From Pedobacter sp. FW305-3-2-15-E-R2A2 (GTDB lineage: Bacteria > Bacteroidota > Bacteroidia > Sphingobacteriales > Sphingobacteriaceae), in NCBI RefSeq assembly GCF_038446955.1, contig NZ_CP151803.1, positions 4,340,001 through 4,404,000 on the forward strand: DNA of 64,000 bases, read 5' to 3'. Position 1 is the stretch's first letter. Each line of letters starts with the position of its first letter. The notes under the pieces are model-generated. The model searched no databases. It saw only the letters and a list, made by a program, of their open reading frames with translations, and was not told the DNA's origin. Position numbers and translations under genes: made by a program. Below are positions 1 through 8,196 of the stretch, piece by piece.

Positions 1-1154
1 TTGCCCAGTTGCTGCAAATGTATATTGACGAGTTCAACCTTGAAATAGAAAATATCATTAAAGAAAAGTTCACTTCCATTCAGCCTTCCGTACAGTGGAA
101 GTTCAATGAAGTGGCCTGGCATTACCTCCATAATAAAAAGAAACACCTTCCTGAACGAACAGAGTCTATTTATTTCAATGCAGTTTATCCGCTGTATGGA
201 GCTATAGACATTAGAAATTCAACGGTAGAAAGAAATGTTGCCAGCAAGGCTGATCTGGAATACCACCTGAACCTTCTTTCTGAAACCTTACAGTCCTTAA
301 CGCTGAGTCATAACTCTTCCCTGATGGAAGAGATGATTTTTAACTGCAAAAAATGGCAGTCTGCATTGAATGAGGAACACTGGAATACAACAGAAGAAAA
401 CAACCTGAATAACTTCCTTAAAACAGATATGATCGATTATCTGAATCATCTTGCCCAACAGGATGCAAAAACACATAAAGTGGTTCAGCATTACCTGGAT
501 CGTTCCGGGAAGACAGATGGGGAGGTCCATAAAAACAGGTATGCCCTGGAAGTATCCATGCAGATGATCAACAATGCCGTGAACAATTATTTTGAGGCTG
601 AAAGAGAAAGACTACAACAATCTTATCCCTGCTATTTTGAAAAATTCAGAACAGATGGTGTAGAATACGACATTTATATTGGTCAATCTATCGCTCCGAA
701 AAGGCCTTTTAACCATTTTCACCTTAAAAACCTACGGCTCTGGCAGCTCTCTTCTATGGCAGCTATTGCAAAACTGACCCACTCCCTCCTGCCGGGCATG
801 CCAAAGAAGCTTCATACGACACAACTGATCTTTGTACATAACCAGACGATCGACATCAGTTTCCGTTCGGACGAGCGTAAATTTGATGTAGAGGGGGCCT
901 ATAACATCAGGTATCAAATGATCAAAAAACGAATTGACAAAGTATTGGTTAGTGAAACCGGAGAGCGCTTAACACAACCGGATAAGCTGGCGATCATCTA
1001 TTTTAGTAAGAAAGACATCGAAGATTACCTTCCATTTATACAATACCTGCAGGAAACCGGGGTCTTTCATCCGGAACTGGAAGAACTGAACCTGGAGGAC
1101 GTCCAGGGATTAAGCGGATTGAAAGCATTGAGGGTCGGGATTGTGCAGGAGTAA
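1..1154 (+). CDS. C-terminal part of a large cytoplasmic GAF-domain-type protein (5' end outside window)
   Basis: The reading frame is open to the left edge of the window, so this is the end of a longer gene; the first in-frame ATG is only an internal Met. About 383 residues are visible. There is no signal peptide or membrane segment. The segment reading YPLYGAIDIRNST followed by a helical, charged stretch resembles the C-terminal half of roughly 800-residue GAF-domain proteins I associate with Pedobacter and Flavobacterium. The GAF domain itself would lie upstream, so the family name is an inference from memory. The DIRNST element superficially resembles the start of class III cyclase domains, but the rest of a cyclase domain is not there. 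The product is probably a sensory or regulatory protein of unknown output. Confidence 0.6.
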   Translation, partial: AQLLQMYIDEFNLEIENIIKEKFTSIQPSVQWKFNEVAWHYLHNKKKHLPERTESIYFNAVYPLYGAIDIRNSTVERNVASKADLEYHLNLLSETLQSLTLSHNSSLMEEMIFNCKKWQSALNEEHWNTTEENNLNNFLKTDMIDYLNHLAQQDAKTHKVVQHYLDRSGKTDGEVHKNRYALEVSMQMINNAVNNYFEAERERLQQSYPCYFEKFRTDGVEYDIYIGQSIAPKRPFNHFHLKNLRLWQLSSMAAIAKLTHSLLPGMPKKLHTTQLIFVHNQTIDISFRSDERKFDVEGAYNIRYQMIKKRIDKVLVSETGERLTQPDKLAIIYFSKKDIEDYLPFIQYLQETGVFHPELEELNLEDVQGLSGLKALRVGIVQE

Positions 1155-1187
1155 TCTCCGGATTATGATTTTTCATAGCAAACATCT

Positions 1188-1205
1188 TGTTTGAATTTTA
1201 TAACT
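1188..1205 (+). promoter_or_regulatory. Operator-like motif A upstream of araC-type gene
   Basis: TGTTTGAATTTTATAACT sits 7 bases before the araC-type start codon. It shares 14 of 18 positions with each of two tandem motifs upstream of the next gene. The location fits autoregulation by the AraC protein. This is inferred from sequence repetition only. Confidence 0.5.
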
Positions 1206-1212
1206 TTATAAA

Positions 1213-2121
1213 ATGAACCAGACGGAAACTATTGAAGAATTTTATAAACGTGTTCCACAAGCCAACGCCTCCGGTCTTCGGTTAAACAATGCCGGAGCAG
1301 GTCATTTTAATGTCTATACCCGGAACCTTTGCAGGGTCCAGACACCATATAGCCGTCGTGATTTTTATAAAGTTTCCCTGATTCTCGGCGAAGGAATCCT
1401 TCATTATGCCGATAAATGGATTGCCATTGACCGCCCTGCATTGTTGTTCTCCAATCCGGTGGTCCCCTATTCCTGGGAGCCCTCTTCGGAAAAACAAGAA
1501 GGTTGGTTTTGCCTGTTTACGGAAGCCTTTGTAAATGCAAATGAACGCAAAGACGGCCTTCAGGATTCCCCTTTGTTCAGGATTGGTGGCAATCCGGTTT
1601 TTTTCATCAATGAGGTACAACAGGAAGAACTCTCTGCTATTTTCAGGAAAATGGTGCTGGAAATGGAATCTGAATATACCCATAAGTACGATTTGTTGCG
1701 TAACTACCTTCATCTGATCATCCATGAAGCGATGAAAATGCAGCCGGCAGGAAGCTTTGAAAAACATGCCAATGCACCGAGCCGGATTACCAGTCTTTTT
1801 ATGGAGCTTCTGGAAAGACAATTTCCTATTGACAGTCCGGAGGAGGCATTGCGGTTAAAAACAGCCAACGATTATGCACAAAGCTTATCCGTACATGCCA
1901 ACCACCTGAACCGCTCGGTAAAGGAAGTGACCGGAAAAACCACTACCGCATTGATCTCAGAACGGATTACCAAAGAAGCGAGGGCACTCTTACAGCATAC
2001 GGATTGGAATATCGCTGAAGTTGCCTACAGCCTTGGCTTCGAATATCCCGCTTATTTCAATCAGTTTTTCAAAAAACAAACCGGTGTCACTCCCGGGGAT
2101 GCACGAAGTATGACTGTTTGA
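1213..2121 (+). CDS. AraC-family transcriptional regulator
   Basis: A 302-residue protein with an N-terminal cupin-like sensing region (about 20-180) and a C-terminal AraC/XylS double helix-turn-helix (about 210-300). The second HTH carries the family signature pattern: WNIAEVAYSLGFEYPAYFNQFFKKQTGVTP. It is probably a one-component cytoplasmic activator whose ligand binds the N-terminal half. It lies 80 bases upstream of an aldo/keto reductase in the same direction. A repeated 18-bp motif occurs before both genes, which suggests that the reductase gene is its target and that it regulates itself. Such AraC-reductase pairs commonly respond to an aldehyde or small aromatic compound, but the inducer cannot be read from the sequence. 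Confidence 0.93.
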   Translation: MNQTETIEEFYKRVPQANASGLRLNNAGAGHFNVYTRNLCRVQTPYSRRDFYKVSLILGEGILHYADKWIAIDRPALLFSNPVVPYSWEPSSEKQEGWFCLFTEAFVNANERKDGLQDSPLFRIGGNPVFFINEVQQEELSAIFRKMVLEMESEYTHKYDLLRNYLHLIIHEAMKMQPAGSFEKHANAPSRITSLFMELLERQFPIDSPEEALRLKTANDYAQSLSVHANHLNRSVKEVTGKTTTALISERITKEARALLQHTDWNIAEVAYSLGFEYPAYFNQFFKKQTGVTPGDARSMTV

Positions 2122-2153
2122 TTATTATAATCATCTGTTTGAATCCTATAAAC
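2115..2153 (+). promoter_or_regulatory. Tandem AraC-type operator (motifs B and C, 21-bp period)
   Basis: Two direct copies of the motif TGTTTGAnTnnTATAAnC begin at 2115 and 2136, exactly 21 bp (two helical turns) apart. The first overlaps the stop codon of the araC-type gene. The second ends 20 bp before a TACTTTTG box. This is the geometry expected for an AraC-family activator site next to the -33 region of a promoter. It is seen in sequence; the assignment to this AraC protein is inference. Confidence 0.55.
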
Positions 2154-2173
2154 AGCACAAGCCCATATCCAGG

Positions 2174-2181
2174 TACTTTTG
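2174..2181 (+). promoter_or_regulatory. Bacteroidetes -7 box of aldo/keto reductase promoter
   Basis: TACTTTTG matches TAnnTTTG and ends 20 bases before the aldo/keto reductase start. No good -33 element is visible, consistent with activator dependence. Confidence 0.5.
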
Positions 2182-2201
2182 ATTTATAAAACAACAACGA
2201 T

Positions 2202-3203
2202 ATGAAATATAGAAATCTAGGAACAACAACAGAAAAACTATCTGCCATTGGATTGGGATGTATGGGCATGAGCTTCGCTTATGGTCCGACAGATGACACA
2301 GAAAGCATTGCAACCTTACATAAATCATTAGACTTAGGGATTAACTTCTGGGATACTGCCGATATGTATGGCAATGGACTGAATGAAGAGCTGATTTCAA
2401 AAGTGCTGGTTCCAAACCGGGATAAAGTGTTTATTGCCACCAAATTTGGTTTCCGTTTTAAAGACGAAAATGCAGGGGCAAGTAATGTGAACGGCACTTA
2501 TTTTGACGGCTCTCCGAAATGGATCAAAATTGCCGTAGAAAATAGCCTCAGACGCTTAAATATCGACACCATCGACTTGTATTATGCCCACCGTGTAGAT
2601 CCAAATGTGCCTATTGAAGATACAGTGGGCGCCATGGCAGAATTGGTAAAAGAAGGAAAAGTACGCTACCTTGGATTAAGTGAAGCTTCACCAGCTTCTA
2701 TCCGGAAAGCACATGCCATCCATCCTATTGCCGCTTTACAAAGCGAATATTCCTTATTGACCAGAGATGTGGAAGGCGAAATCATGAATACCGTAAACGA
2801 GCTGGGTATTTCTCTTGTCCCTTATTCTCCATTGGCCAGAGGACTAGTGATCAATACCACAGACATCAGCGGTCTGCATGAGAGTGATTTCCGCAGAACT
2901 TTACCACGTTACAGCGGGGAGAACCTGGAAAACAATAAATCTTTATCCAATGATTTCGCCGAACTGGCCAAAGATAAAAACGCTACCCCTGCTCAACTGG
3001 CCATTGCCTGGGTATTGGCGCAGGACGATCAGATCATTCCTATCCCGGGCACTAAAAAAAGAAAATACCTGGAAGACAATGCAGGTGCGGTAGACCTAAA
3101 TCTTTCCCCATCCGATTTACAAGCAATTCAAAAAGTGATTGAACAATATCCGAATACAGGTGCACGCTATAGCGAAGGCGCACTGAAAATGGTCAACAAT
3201 TAA
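2202..3203 (+). CDS. Aldo/keto reductase
   Basis: A 333-residue NADPH-dependent oxidoreductase of the AKR superfamily (AKR13-like, YajO/Tas-related TIM barrel), cytoplasmic. The catalytic tetrad is readable: Asp51 and Tyr56 in NFWDTADMYG, Lys81 in IATKFG and His130 in YYAHRVD. The C-terminal PIPGTKKRKYLEDN segment is the cofactor-phosphate-binding loop. It would reduce aldehydes or ketones to alcohols; the substrate is unknown. It sits downstream of the AraC-type gene with its own TAnnTTTG box and tandem operator-like repeats, so it is likely controlled by that regulator. The full family length is present and no defect is seen. Confidence 0.93.
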   Translation: MKYRNLGTTTEKLSAIGLGCMGMSFAYGPTDDTESIATLHKSLDLGINFWDTADMYGNGLNEELISKVLVPNRDKVFIATKFGFRFKDENAGASNVNGTYFDGSPKWIKIAVENSLRRLNIDTIDLYYAHRVDPNVPIEDTVGAMAELVKEGKVRYLGLSEASPASIRKAHAIHPIAALQSEYSLLTRDVEGEIMNTVNELGISLVPYSPLARGLVINTTDISGLHESDFRRTLPRYSGENLENNKSLSNDFAELAKDKNATPAQLAIAWVLAQDDQIIPIPGTKKRKYLEDNAGAVDLNLSPSDLQAIQKVIEQYPNTGARYSEGALKMVNN

Positions 3204-3225
3204 TTAAAAGCTTTTTGTATTTACC

Positions 3226-3263
3226 TGATAAGGCCGGCAAGCTAACGCTTCCCGGCCTTATCA
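3226..3263. terminator. Bidirectional hairpin between aldo/keto reductase and poxB
   Basis: Perfect 12-bp arms TGATAAGGCCGG and CCGGCCTTATCA, with AAGC/GCTT pairing inside the loop. It lies between convergent genes. It is followed by a 14-bp palindrome GATATCTAGATATC at 3266-3279. There is no strong T tract. Confidence 0.6.
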
Positions 3264-3280
3264 TTGATATCTAGATATCT

Positions 3281-5020
3281 TTAATCAATGATACTTTTCA
3301 GGTGTTTATAATTGGATTTCACGGTATCCAGCACCTCATCAAACTTCCCTCCCAACATGAGTTTAGTCATGGACAGCGCCATTCCTTTCATCATTTTAAA
3401 TTCTATTTTTGGAGGCATCGCCAATGCGTTGGGATCGGTCATGACATTGACCAATACCGGTCCATTGTGTAAAAAAGCTTCTTTTAATAATAATTCCAGG
3501 TGATCAGGATCACTGATCGTAATTCCTTTGATCCCCATCGCCTCTGCAACCAATGCAAAATCCGGATTTACCATATCCGTTTCCGCATCAGGTAATCCTG
3601 CCACTTCCATTTCCAGTTTCACCATACCCAAAGAGCGGTTGTTAAATACAATCAGCTTAATTGGCAGGTTGTATTGCTTAATTGTTGCGAGGTCACCGAG
3701 CAGCATCGAGATCCCGCCATCACCACAAAGCGCCACCACCTGTCTGTCCGGACTGGAAAGTGCAGCACCGATGGCATGAGGCATCGCATTCGCCATGGAA
3801 CCATGGTTAAAGGAACCCAACATGGAACGCTTACCTGTAGCATCAATATATCTGGAACCCCATACACAACACATTCCCGTATCTACAGTAAAGATGGCAT
3901 CCGCTGTAGCGAGCTTATTCAGTTCAAAAGCAACCGCTTCCGGATGAATGGCATCTACTTTACCTTTATCCTCCACATAAGTACTCAGGTGCTCTTTTAC
4001 CTTTTCATAAACTTTCAACTGTGCATTCAGAAAACTATCGTCTTCATTGGGGTCCAGTAAAGGAATTAAAGCTGCTAAACTTGCTTTTATATCACCATGG
4101 AGCCCCATTTCCAGTTTTGCACGTCTGCCCAAACGTTCAGGCTTGGTATCAATCTGAACCAGGACCTTGTCCTGAGGAATAAAAGGAACATAAGGGAAAT
4201 CAGTACCTAAGAGAATGATAAGGTCACTTTCATGCATGCTATGGTAAGCGGAAGGCAAGCCCAGTAAGCCTGTCATTCCTACTTCATAAGGATTATCGTA
4301 TTGAATGCTCATTTTGCCACGGAAAGAATATCCTACCGGTGCTTTCAGCATTCCTGCCAGTTTAACGACTTCATCATGTGCTTCTGCCGCACCAATCCCA
4401 CAAAAGATGGCAATCTTTTTATGGCTGTTGATGAGTTTGGAAAGCGCCAGTAATTCCTCATCCGCCGGGCGTATCACTGCTTTTGAAAAATAGGTTCTGT
4501 CTGCCGACATATTCTCGACTGCCTCCATACTGCTCACATCGCCTGGCAGCCCCAATACAGCCACTCCTTTATGATGAAAAGCATGTTGCAATGCTGCTTG
4601 CGCCATCCTTGGCAACTGAGCCGGTGTGGTCGCAATCTGGTTATAATGACTGCAATCGTCAAAAAGTTTGGTGATATTGGTTTCCTGGAAATAACCGGAG
4701 CCAAATTCTGCGGTCGCGCAGGTAGAAGCAATGGCCAGCACCGGAGCACCCGCACGGTGTGCGTCATAAAGGCCATTGATCAAATGAACATGCCCTGGAC
4801 CACTACTGCCTGCACAGCAGGCCAGACCATGAAGTTCTGCTTCCGCTGCTGCAGCATAAGCACCAGCTTCTTCATGCCTCACATGAATCCACTGGATATC
4901 AGGATTTCGCCTTACGGCATCATTTAACTCATTCAAACTATCGCCTGTTACGGCATAAATACGCTTAATGCCTGATTGAATCAGCATATCGACCAATTGC
5001 TCTGCAACTTTCTTTGACAT
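3281..5020 (-). CDS. poxB: Pyruvate dehydrogenase (quinone) / pyruvate oxidase, ThDP-dependent
   Basis: A 579-residue protein that aligns by eye along its whole length with E. coli PoxB. It oxidatively decarboxylates pyruvate to acetate and CO2, passing electrons to membrane quinone. The catalytic Glu50 lies in VRHEEAGAY. The FAD-binding middle domain spans about 190-330. The ThDP/Mg motif GDGG...NN lies near residues 435-465. The C-terminus (DEVLDTVKSNYKHL) resembles the amphipathic tail that attaches E. coli PoxB to the membrane. It is monocistronic and convergent with the aldo/keto reductase. The acetolactate-synthase family shares the fold, but the N-terminal sequence pattern is clearly the PoxB type. 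Confidence 0.92.
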   Translation of the reverse strand: MSKKVAEQLVDMLIQSGIKRIYAVTGDSLNELNDAVRRNPDIQWIHVRHEEAGAYAAAAEAELHGLACCAGSSGPGHVHLINGLYDAHRAGAPVLAIASTCATAEFGSGYFQETNITKLFDDCSHYNQIATTPAQLPRMAQAALQHAFHHKGVAVLGLPGDVSSMEAVENMSADRTYFSKAVIRPADEELLALSKLINSHKKIAIFCGIGAAEAHDEVVKLAGMLKAPVGYSFRGKMSIQYDNPYEVGMTGLLGLPSAYHSMHESDLIILLGTDFPYVPFIPQDKVLVQIDTKPERLGRRAKLEMGLHGDIKASLAALIPLLDPNEDDSFLNAQLKVYEKVKEHLSTYVEDKGKVDAIHPEAVAFELNKLATADAIFTVDTGMCCVWGSRYIDATGKRSMLGSFNHGSMANAMPHAIGAALSSPDRQVVALCGDGGISMLLGDLATIKQYNLPIKLIVFNNRSLGMVKLEMEVAGLPDAETDMVNPDFALVAEAMGIKGITISDPDHLELLLKEAFLHNGPVLVNVMTDPNALAMPPKIEFKMMKGMALSMTKLMLGGKFDEVLDTVKSNYKHLKSIID

Positions 5021-5128
5021 ATCTCAATTTTTAATGTTTAAATAAAATCGCAGATCTCAGAAATTTAAGATGGATGTTATCAATTTATATAACATCCATC
5101 CTCTTGCTATGGTTTTAGCTAAAAGCGT

Positions 5129-5683
5129 TTAAATCCGACTCAGATAGTCCCGCAGTTCTAAAACACGTTTTTTAGTGAGCTCAAGATAGGCGGAAGCCAA
5201 TATGATCCTTTGCATGGTCCCACCCCCGGAGTATTTGTCGTCAGTCAGGAGTACATTCATTTTTCTTTCGGAGTCTCTGTATTTCAACCAGTTTTTTTGT
5301 ACTTCTACGAGTAAGGGTTTATCTTTAGCTTCCAGCGTTTTGAGCACCTGCTGATAATACTTGTTCAGTAGAAGATCATATTCCTTTTCTGCATCATAAG
5401 CTGCCTCTACCATTCCTGCAGTAGAATAATCAATGGCAAGCCGCTGCTTCATGAACTGCTCAATCTTGGTCGTATCTGTTTTAAACTCCAGGAAATCTTT
5501 ATCCTCATAGTTGTCCTTTTCAGGTTTTTCAAGCCACTTTTTCAGCTGCTCATCTGCTGCTTTATGGACTTTCAGCTTCATCCGGGCCAAATCCTGTTCA
5601 TTGATTTGCCTGGGTACCTGCGCCATGCCTGTACTGAAAGAGAACAGGCCAATGGCCAATAGTAAGGGTAATTTCATTTGCAT
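5129..5683 (-). CDS. Secreted LprI-like protein (DUF1311 family)
   Basis: A 184-residue protein with a Sec signal peptide ending near SFSTGMAQ, so it is periplasmic. The C-terminal half (about 95-180) has the DUF1311/LprI pattern: AYDAEKEYDLLLNKYYQQVL followed by QKNWLKYRDSE. Family members include a lysozyme inhibitor from Mycobacterium, but most are uncharacterised, and a lysozyme-inhibitor role here is only a possibility. It is the last gene of an lrp-yceH-lprI run on the minus strand, 17 bases after yceH. The usual conserved cysteines of LprI are not obvious, so this is a divergent member. Confidence 0.65.
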   Translation of the reverse strand: MQMKLPLLLAIGLFSFSTGMAQVPRQINEQDLARMKLKVHKAADEQLKKWLEKPEKDNYEDKDFLEFKTDTTKIEQFMKQRLAIDYSTAGMVEAAYDAEKEYDLLLNKYYQQVLKTLEAKDKPLLVEVQKNWLKYRDSERKMNVLLTDDKYSGGGTMQRIILASAYLELTKKRVLELRDYLSRI

Positions 5684-5700
5684 TTTTCTTTGGATAAGTA

Positions 5701-6354
5701 TTAACCCATCAGTTCTTTCATCAGCTTATCAAAAGCTTCTTTCATCTCAGCCAGCTCCTGTTCTACTTTTGCCAACCGGTTTTCAATGTCACTTGCAGGT
5801 CTACTGTAATGTTCTTCCTCCTGCTCCTCCTGATTAAGATCCGGGGTCCCGGCAAGCAAGTGCGTATACCTCGCCTCTTTTTGTCCGGCTCTTCTTGGCA
5901 ATTGCAGGATATAAGGTTGTTCTGCATCAGAAAGACGCTCCAATACTGATTGTACTTCCTCCAAAGACTCAAATTCATATAAGCGTCCGGAATTGGTATT
6001 CAGTTCACCTGGAGTTTGAGGGCCTCTGAGCATCAGCAAACAAAGAATCGCCACCTCTTGCGGGGTAACTGGAAAAACGATCGCAAAATTATGTTTGTAT
6101 TTAATGCTACGGCTTGATCCACCGGTAGCAGTAGAGATCAGTCCTTTTCTCTTGAGCACATCCAGCGTCAATACGACCGTTTGCTCATCGTACTGAACGA
6201 CCGGTTTCCGGGAAGTTTTTTGATTACAGGCCGCAGTAATTCCATTGATCGTCATTGGATAATACTCCGGTGTCGTTTTTGATTTCTCCATCAATACGCC
6301 AAGAACACGAAGCTCTTCAGCGTTTAATACGGGCAAAGTTTGTGTAGATTCCAT
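5701..6354 (-). CDS. yceH: YceH/UPF0502 family winged-helix protein (DUF480)
   Basis: A 217-residue cytoplasmic protein of the UPF0502 (YceH) family. The N-terminal signature LNAEELRVLGVLMEKSKTTPEYYPMT... and the TSRKPVVQYDE segment are diagnostic. The family folds as tandem winged helices (about 10-85 and 95-175). The last 40 residues form a predicted coiled coil (IENRLAKVEQELAEMKEAFDKL). Its molecular function is not known; DNA binding is plausible from the fold. Its start lies 2 bases after the stop of the Lrp/AsnC gene, so the two are almost certainly co-transcribed. Confidence 0.9.
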   Translation of the reverse strand: MESTQTLPVLNAEELRVLGVLMEKSKTTPEYYPMTINGITAACNQKTSRKPVVQYDEQTVVLTLDVLKRKGLISTATGGSSRSIKYKHNFAIVFPVTPQEVAILCLLMLRGPQTPGELNTNSGRLYEFESLEEVQSVLERLSDAEQPYILQLPRRAGQKEARYTHLLAGTPDLNQEEQEEEHYSRPASDIENRLAKVEQELAEMKEAFDKLMKELMG

Positions 6355-6356
6355 GC

Positions 6357-6833
6357 CTAAAGATAAAAATTAAGGTGGAATGCCGTTTCTCTTTTGATTT
6401 CTTTTAAGACAAAACTACTGCTTAAGGTGGAAATATTTGATAAGGACGACAAATGAGTGACCACAAAGGTATGGTAATCATCCACATCATCCACCACGAT
6501 CTTCAACAGATAATCCTGTCCGCCGGCAATACACAAGACCTCCAGGACCTCTTTAAACTGGGTAACCGATTCTTCAAAGTTTTTCAGCGTTTCAATGGAT
6601 TGCTCTTTTAGCGTTACCGTACACAAGACCAATAGGTGTTTACCCAGCTTTTCCCGGTTCACCAAGGCCACATATTTTTCTATATATCCTTCTGATTTCA
6701 ACCTTTTGATGCGTTCGTGGGTTGGGGAAACACTCAACCCGATCTGCTCTGCGATGTCTTTTGTGCTCAGTGAAGCATCTTTCTGCAGGATATTCAGAAT
6801 CCGGGTATCGAGTTTATCTAATTTATAAATCAT
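6357..6833 (-). CDS. Lrp/AsnC-family transcriptional regulator
   Basis: A 158-residue protein. The N-terminal HTH (about 5-60) reads LDTRILNILQKDASLSTKDI then GLSVSPTHERIKRL, typical of Lrp/AsnC. A C-terminal RAM ligand-binding domain follows (about 70-145). It is the first gene of the lrp-yceH-lprI run and is transcribed divergently from histidine decarboxylase across a 155-bp AT-rich gap. This makes regulation of hdc by an amino acid such as histidine plausible. The effector is not readable from the sequence. Confidence 0.92.
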   Translation of the reverse strand: MIYKLDKLDTRILNILQKDASLSTKDIAEQIGLSVSPTHERIKRLKSEGYIEKYVALVNREKLGKHLLVLCTVTLKEQSIETLKNFEESVTQFKEVLEVLCIAGGQDYLLKIVVDDVDDYHTFVVTHLSSLSNISTLSSSFVLKEIKRETAFHLNFYL

Positions 6834-6955
6834 TGTATTTTACTGAAATGGGATTCAGCGGAATACAAATATGAGGCTTTTTACTGTTGAGCAATCCATA
6901 TACAGGATTTTTTATTGAATATCATTTAATCAAAGGAAAATATATGGTACTTATC

Positions 6956-6963
6956 TAATTTTG
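6956..6963 (+). promoter_or_regulatory. -7 box of the histidine decarboxylase promoter
   Basis: TAATTTTG matches TAnnTTTG and ends 25 bases before the hdc start codon, inside the divergent lrp-hdc intergenic region. Confidence 0.45.
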
Positions 6964-6988
6964 AAGAATTAAATACCAGCACACAACC

Positions 6989-8131
6989 ATGAAAACTCAA
7001 TTAAACACCAAGGATAACGAGCGTTTAAGCACCTATATGCAGTTAGCCGAGGAACGTTCAAAATATTTTATTGGCTATCCTATCGCACAGGATTTCGATT
7101 ATTCAGAACTTTACCCCCTTTTAAAATTACCATTAAATAATGTAGGTGATCCATGGGTGGAATCGACCTACGATCTGAATTCCCGTTCGCTGGAATTGGA
7201 AGTGCTTGAATTTTTTGCCGAACTGTTCAATGCACCCGCTAAAAACTGGTGGGGATATGTGACCAATGGTGGTTCTGAAGGGAATTTATACGGCCTGTAC
7301 GTAGCCAGAGAGTTATATCCTAATGGCATTGTATATTATTCAGAAGCGACTCATTATAGCGTTCAGAAGAACATCCAGTTGCTCAATTTGCGCAGCATCG
7401 TCATCAGAACTCAGAAGAACGGGGAAATGGATTATGAAGACCTCAATGAAATGGTTCAGATGCACCGTGATCAACCAGTGATCATTTTAGCGAACATCGG
7501 GACAACGATGATGGAAGCGAAAGACGATTTACAGCAAATTCAGCAGATCCTGCGCAGACAGGCGATCAAAAATCACTATATCCATTGTGATGCTGCGCTT
7601 GCAGGAACTTACAGTGCATTGTTGGACCTGAAACCTGGTTTTGACTTTAACCACGGAACAGACAGTATGGCCATCAGTGGACATAAATTTATCGGCTCCC
7701 CAATTCCCTGCGGATTGGTGCTGGTAAAAAAGAATTATAAAGACAGAATTGGCAAAGCTATCCCTTATATCGGTACAGTTGATACAACGATTACCGGCAG
7801 CAGAAATGGGCATAGTCCGGTTTTCATGTGGTATGCATTGAAGAAATTAGGGAAAGAAGGATTGAAACAAAGGGCATTGGAATGCCTGGAAACCGCAGCT
7901 TATACGGTAAAAAGTCTCAACGATATCGGAATTCCTGCATGGACAAACCCTTCGGCTTTAACCGTCGTATTTCCTGCCCCTTCGATTGAGCTGCGACAAA
8001 AATGGCAAATTGCAACAGAAGATGGCAACAGCCATATCATCTGTATGCCAGGCGTAAGCAAAGCTCAGATTGACCATTTTGTGGCAGACTTGTTCGCAGA
8101 AATTAGCCCCGCGACAAGCGTTACGCTATAA
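6989..8131 (+). CDS. hdc: Histidine decarboxylase, PLP-dependent
   Basis: A 380-residue fold-type I PLP decarboxylase, matching the length of the Gram-negative PLP histidine decarboxylases (Klebsiella, Morganella, Acinetobacter). The PLP-binding lysine is Lys233 in AISGHKFIGSPIPCG, and the cofactor-stacking His122 is in SEATHYSV. The VTNGGSEGNLYG and FANIGTT-like (ANIGTTMM) segments are also characteristic. It converts histidine to histamine and CO2 in the cytoplasm. No histidine/histamine antiporter gene lies next to it, so the use of histamine (acid resistance, siderophore precursor, signalling) is unclear. It is monocistronic, with a terminator just downstream and an Lrp/AsnC gene divergent upstream. 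Confidence 0.9.
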   Translation: MKTQLNTKDNERLSTYMQLAEERSKYFIGYPIAQDFDYSELYPLLKLPLNNVGDPWVESTYDLNSRSLELEVLEFFAELFNAPAKNWWGYVTNGGSEGNLYGLYVARELYPNGIVYYSEATHYSVQKNIQLLNLRSIVIRTQKNGEMDYEDLNEMVQMHRDQPVIILANIGTTMMEAKDDLQQIQQILRRQAIKNHYIHCDAALAGTYSALLDLKPGFDFNHGTDSMAISGHKFIGSPIPCGLVLVKKNYKDRIGKAIPYIGTVDTTITGSRNGHSPVFMWYALKKLGKEGLKQRALECLETAAYTVKSLNDIGIPAWTNPSALTVVFPAPSIELRQKWQIATEDGNSHIICMPGVSKAQIDHFVADLFAEISPATSVTL

Positions 8132-8146
8132 AAACTAAAGAAAATG

Positions 8147-8176
8147 AAAAGGCAGGGAATTTATTCTTTGCCTTTT
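8147..8176 (+). terminator. Rho-independent terminator after hdc
   Basis: AAAAGGCA and TGCCTTTT arms with inner GAAT/ATTC pairing, followed by a TTTT tract. It lies between convergent hdc and the aldo/keto reductase at 8197. Confidence 0.7.
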
Positions 8177-8196
8177 TTATGCCCTTGATTTTTTGG

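Noticed and set aside
1..1154. DIRNST motif as the start of a class III nucleotide cyclase domain
   Set aside because: Only the first element resembles a cyclase; the later metal-binding and purine-binding segments of the domain are not found in the remaining sequence.
3652..4927. Long open frames opposite poxB and other large genes
   Set aside because: They are antisense shadows of well-identified genes, with no family-like sequence or own signals.
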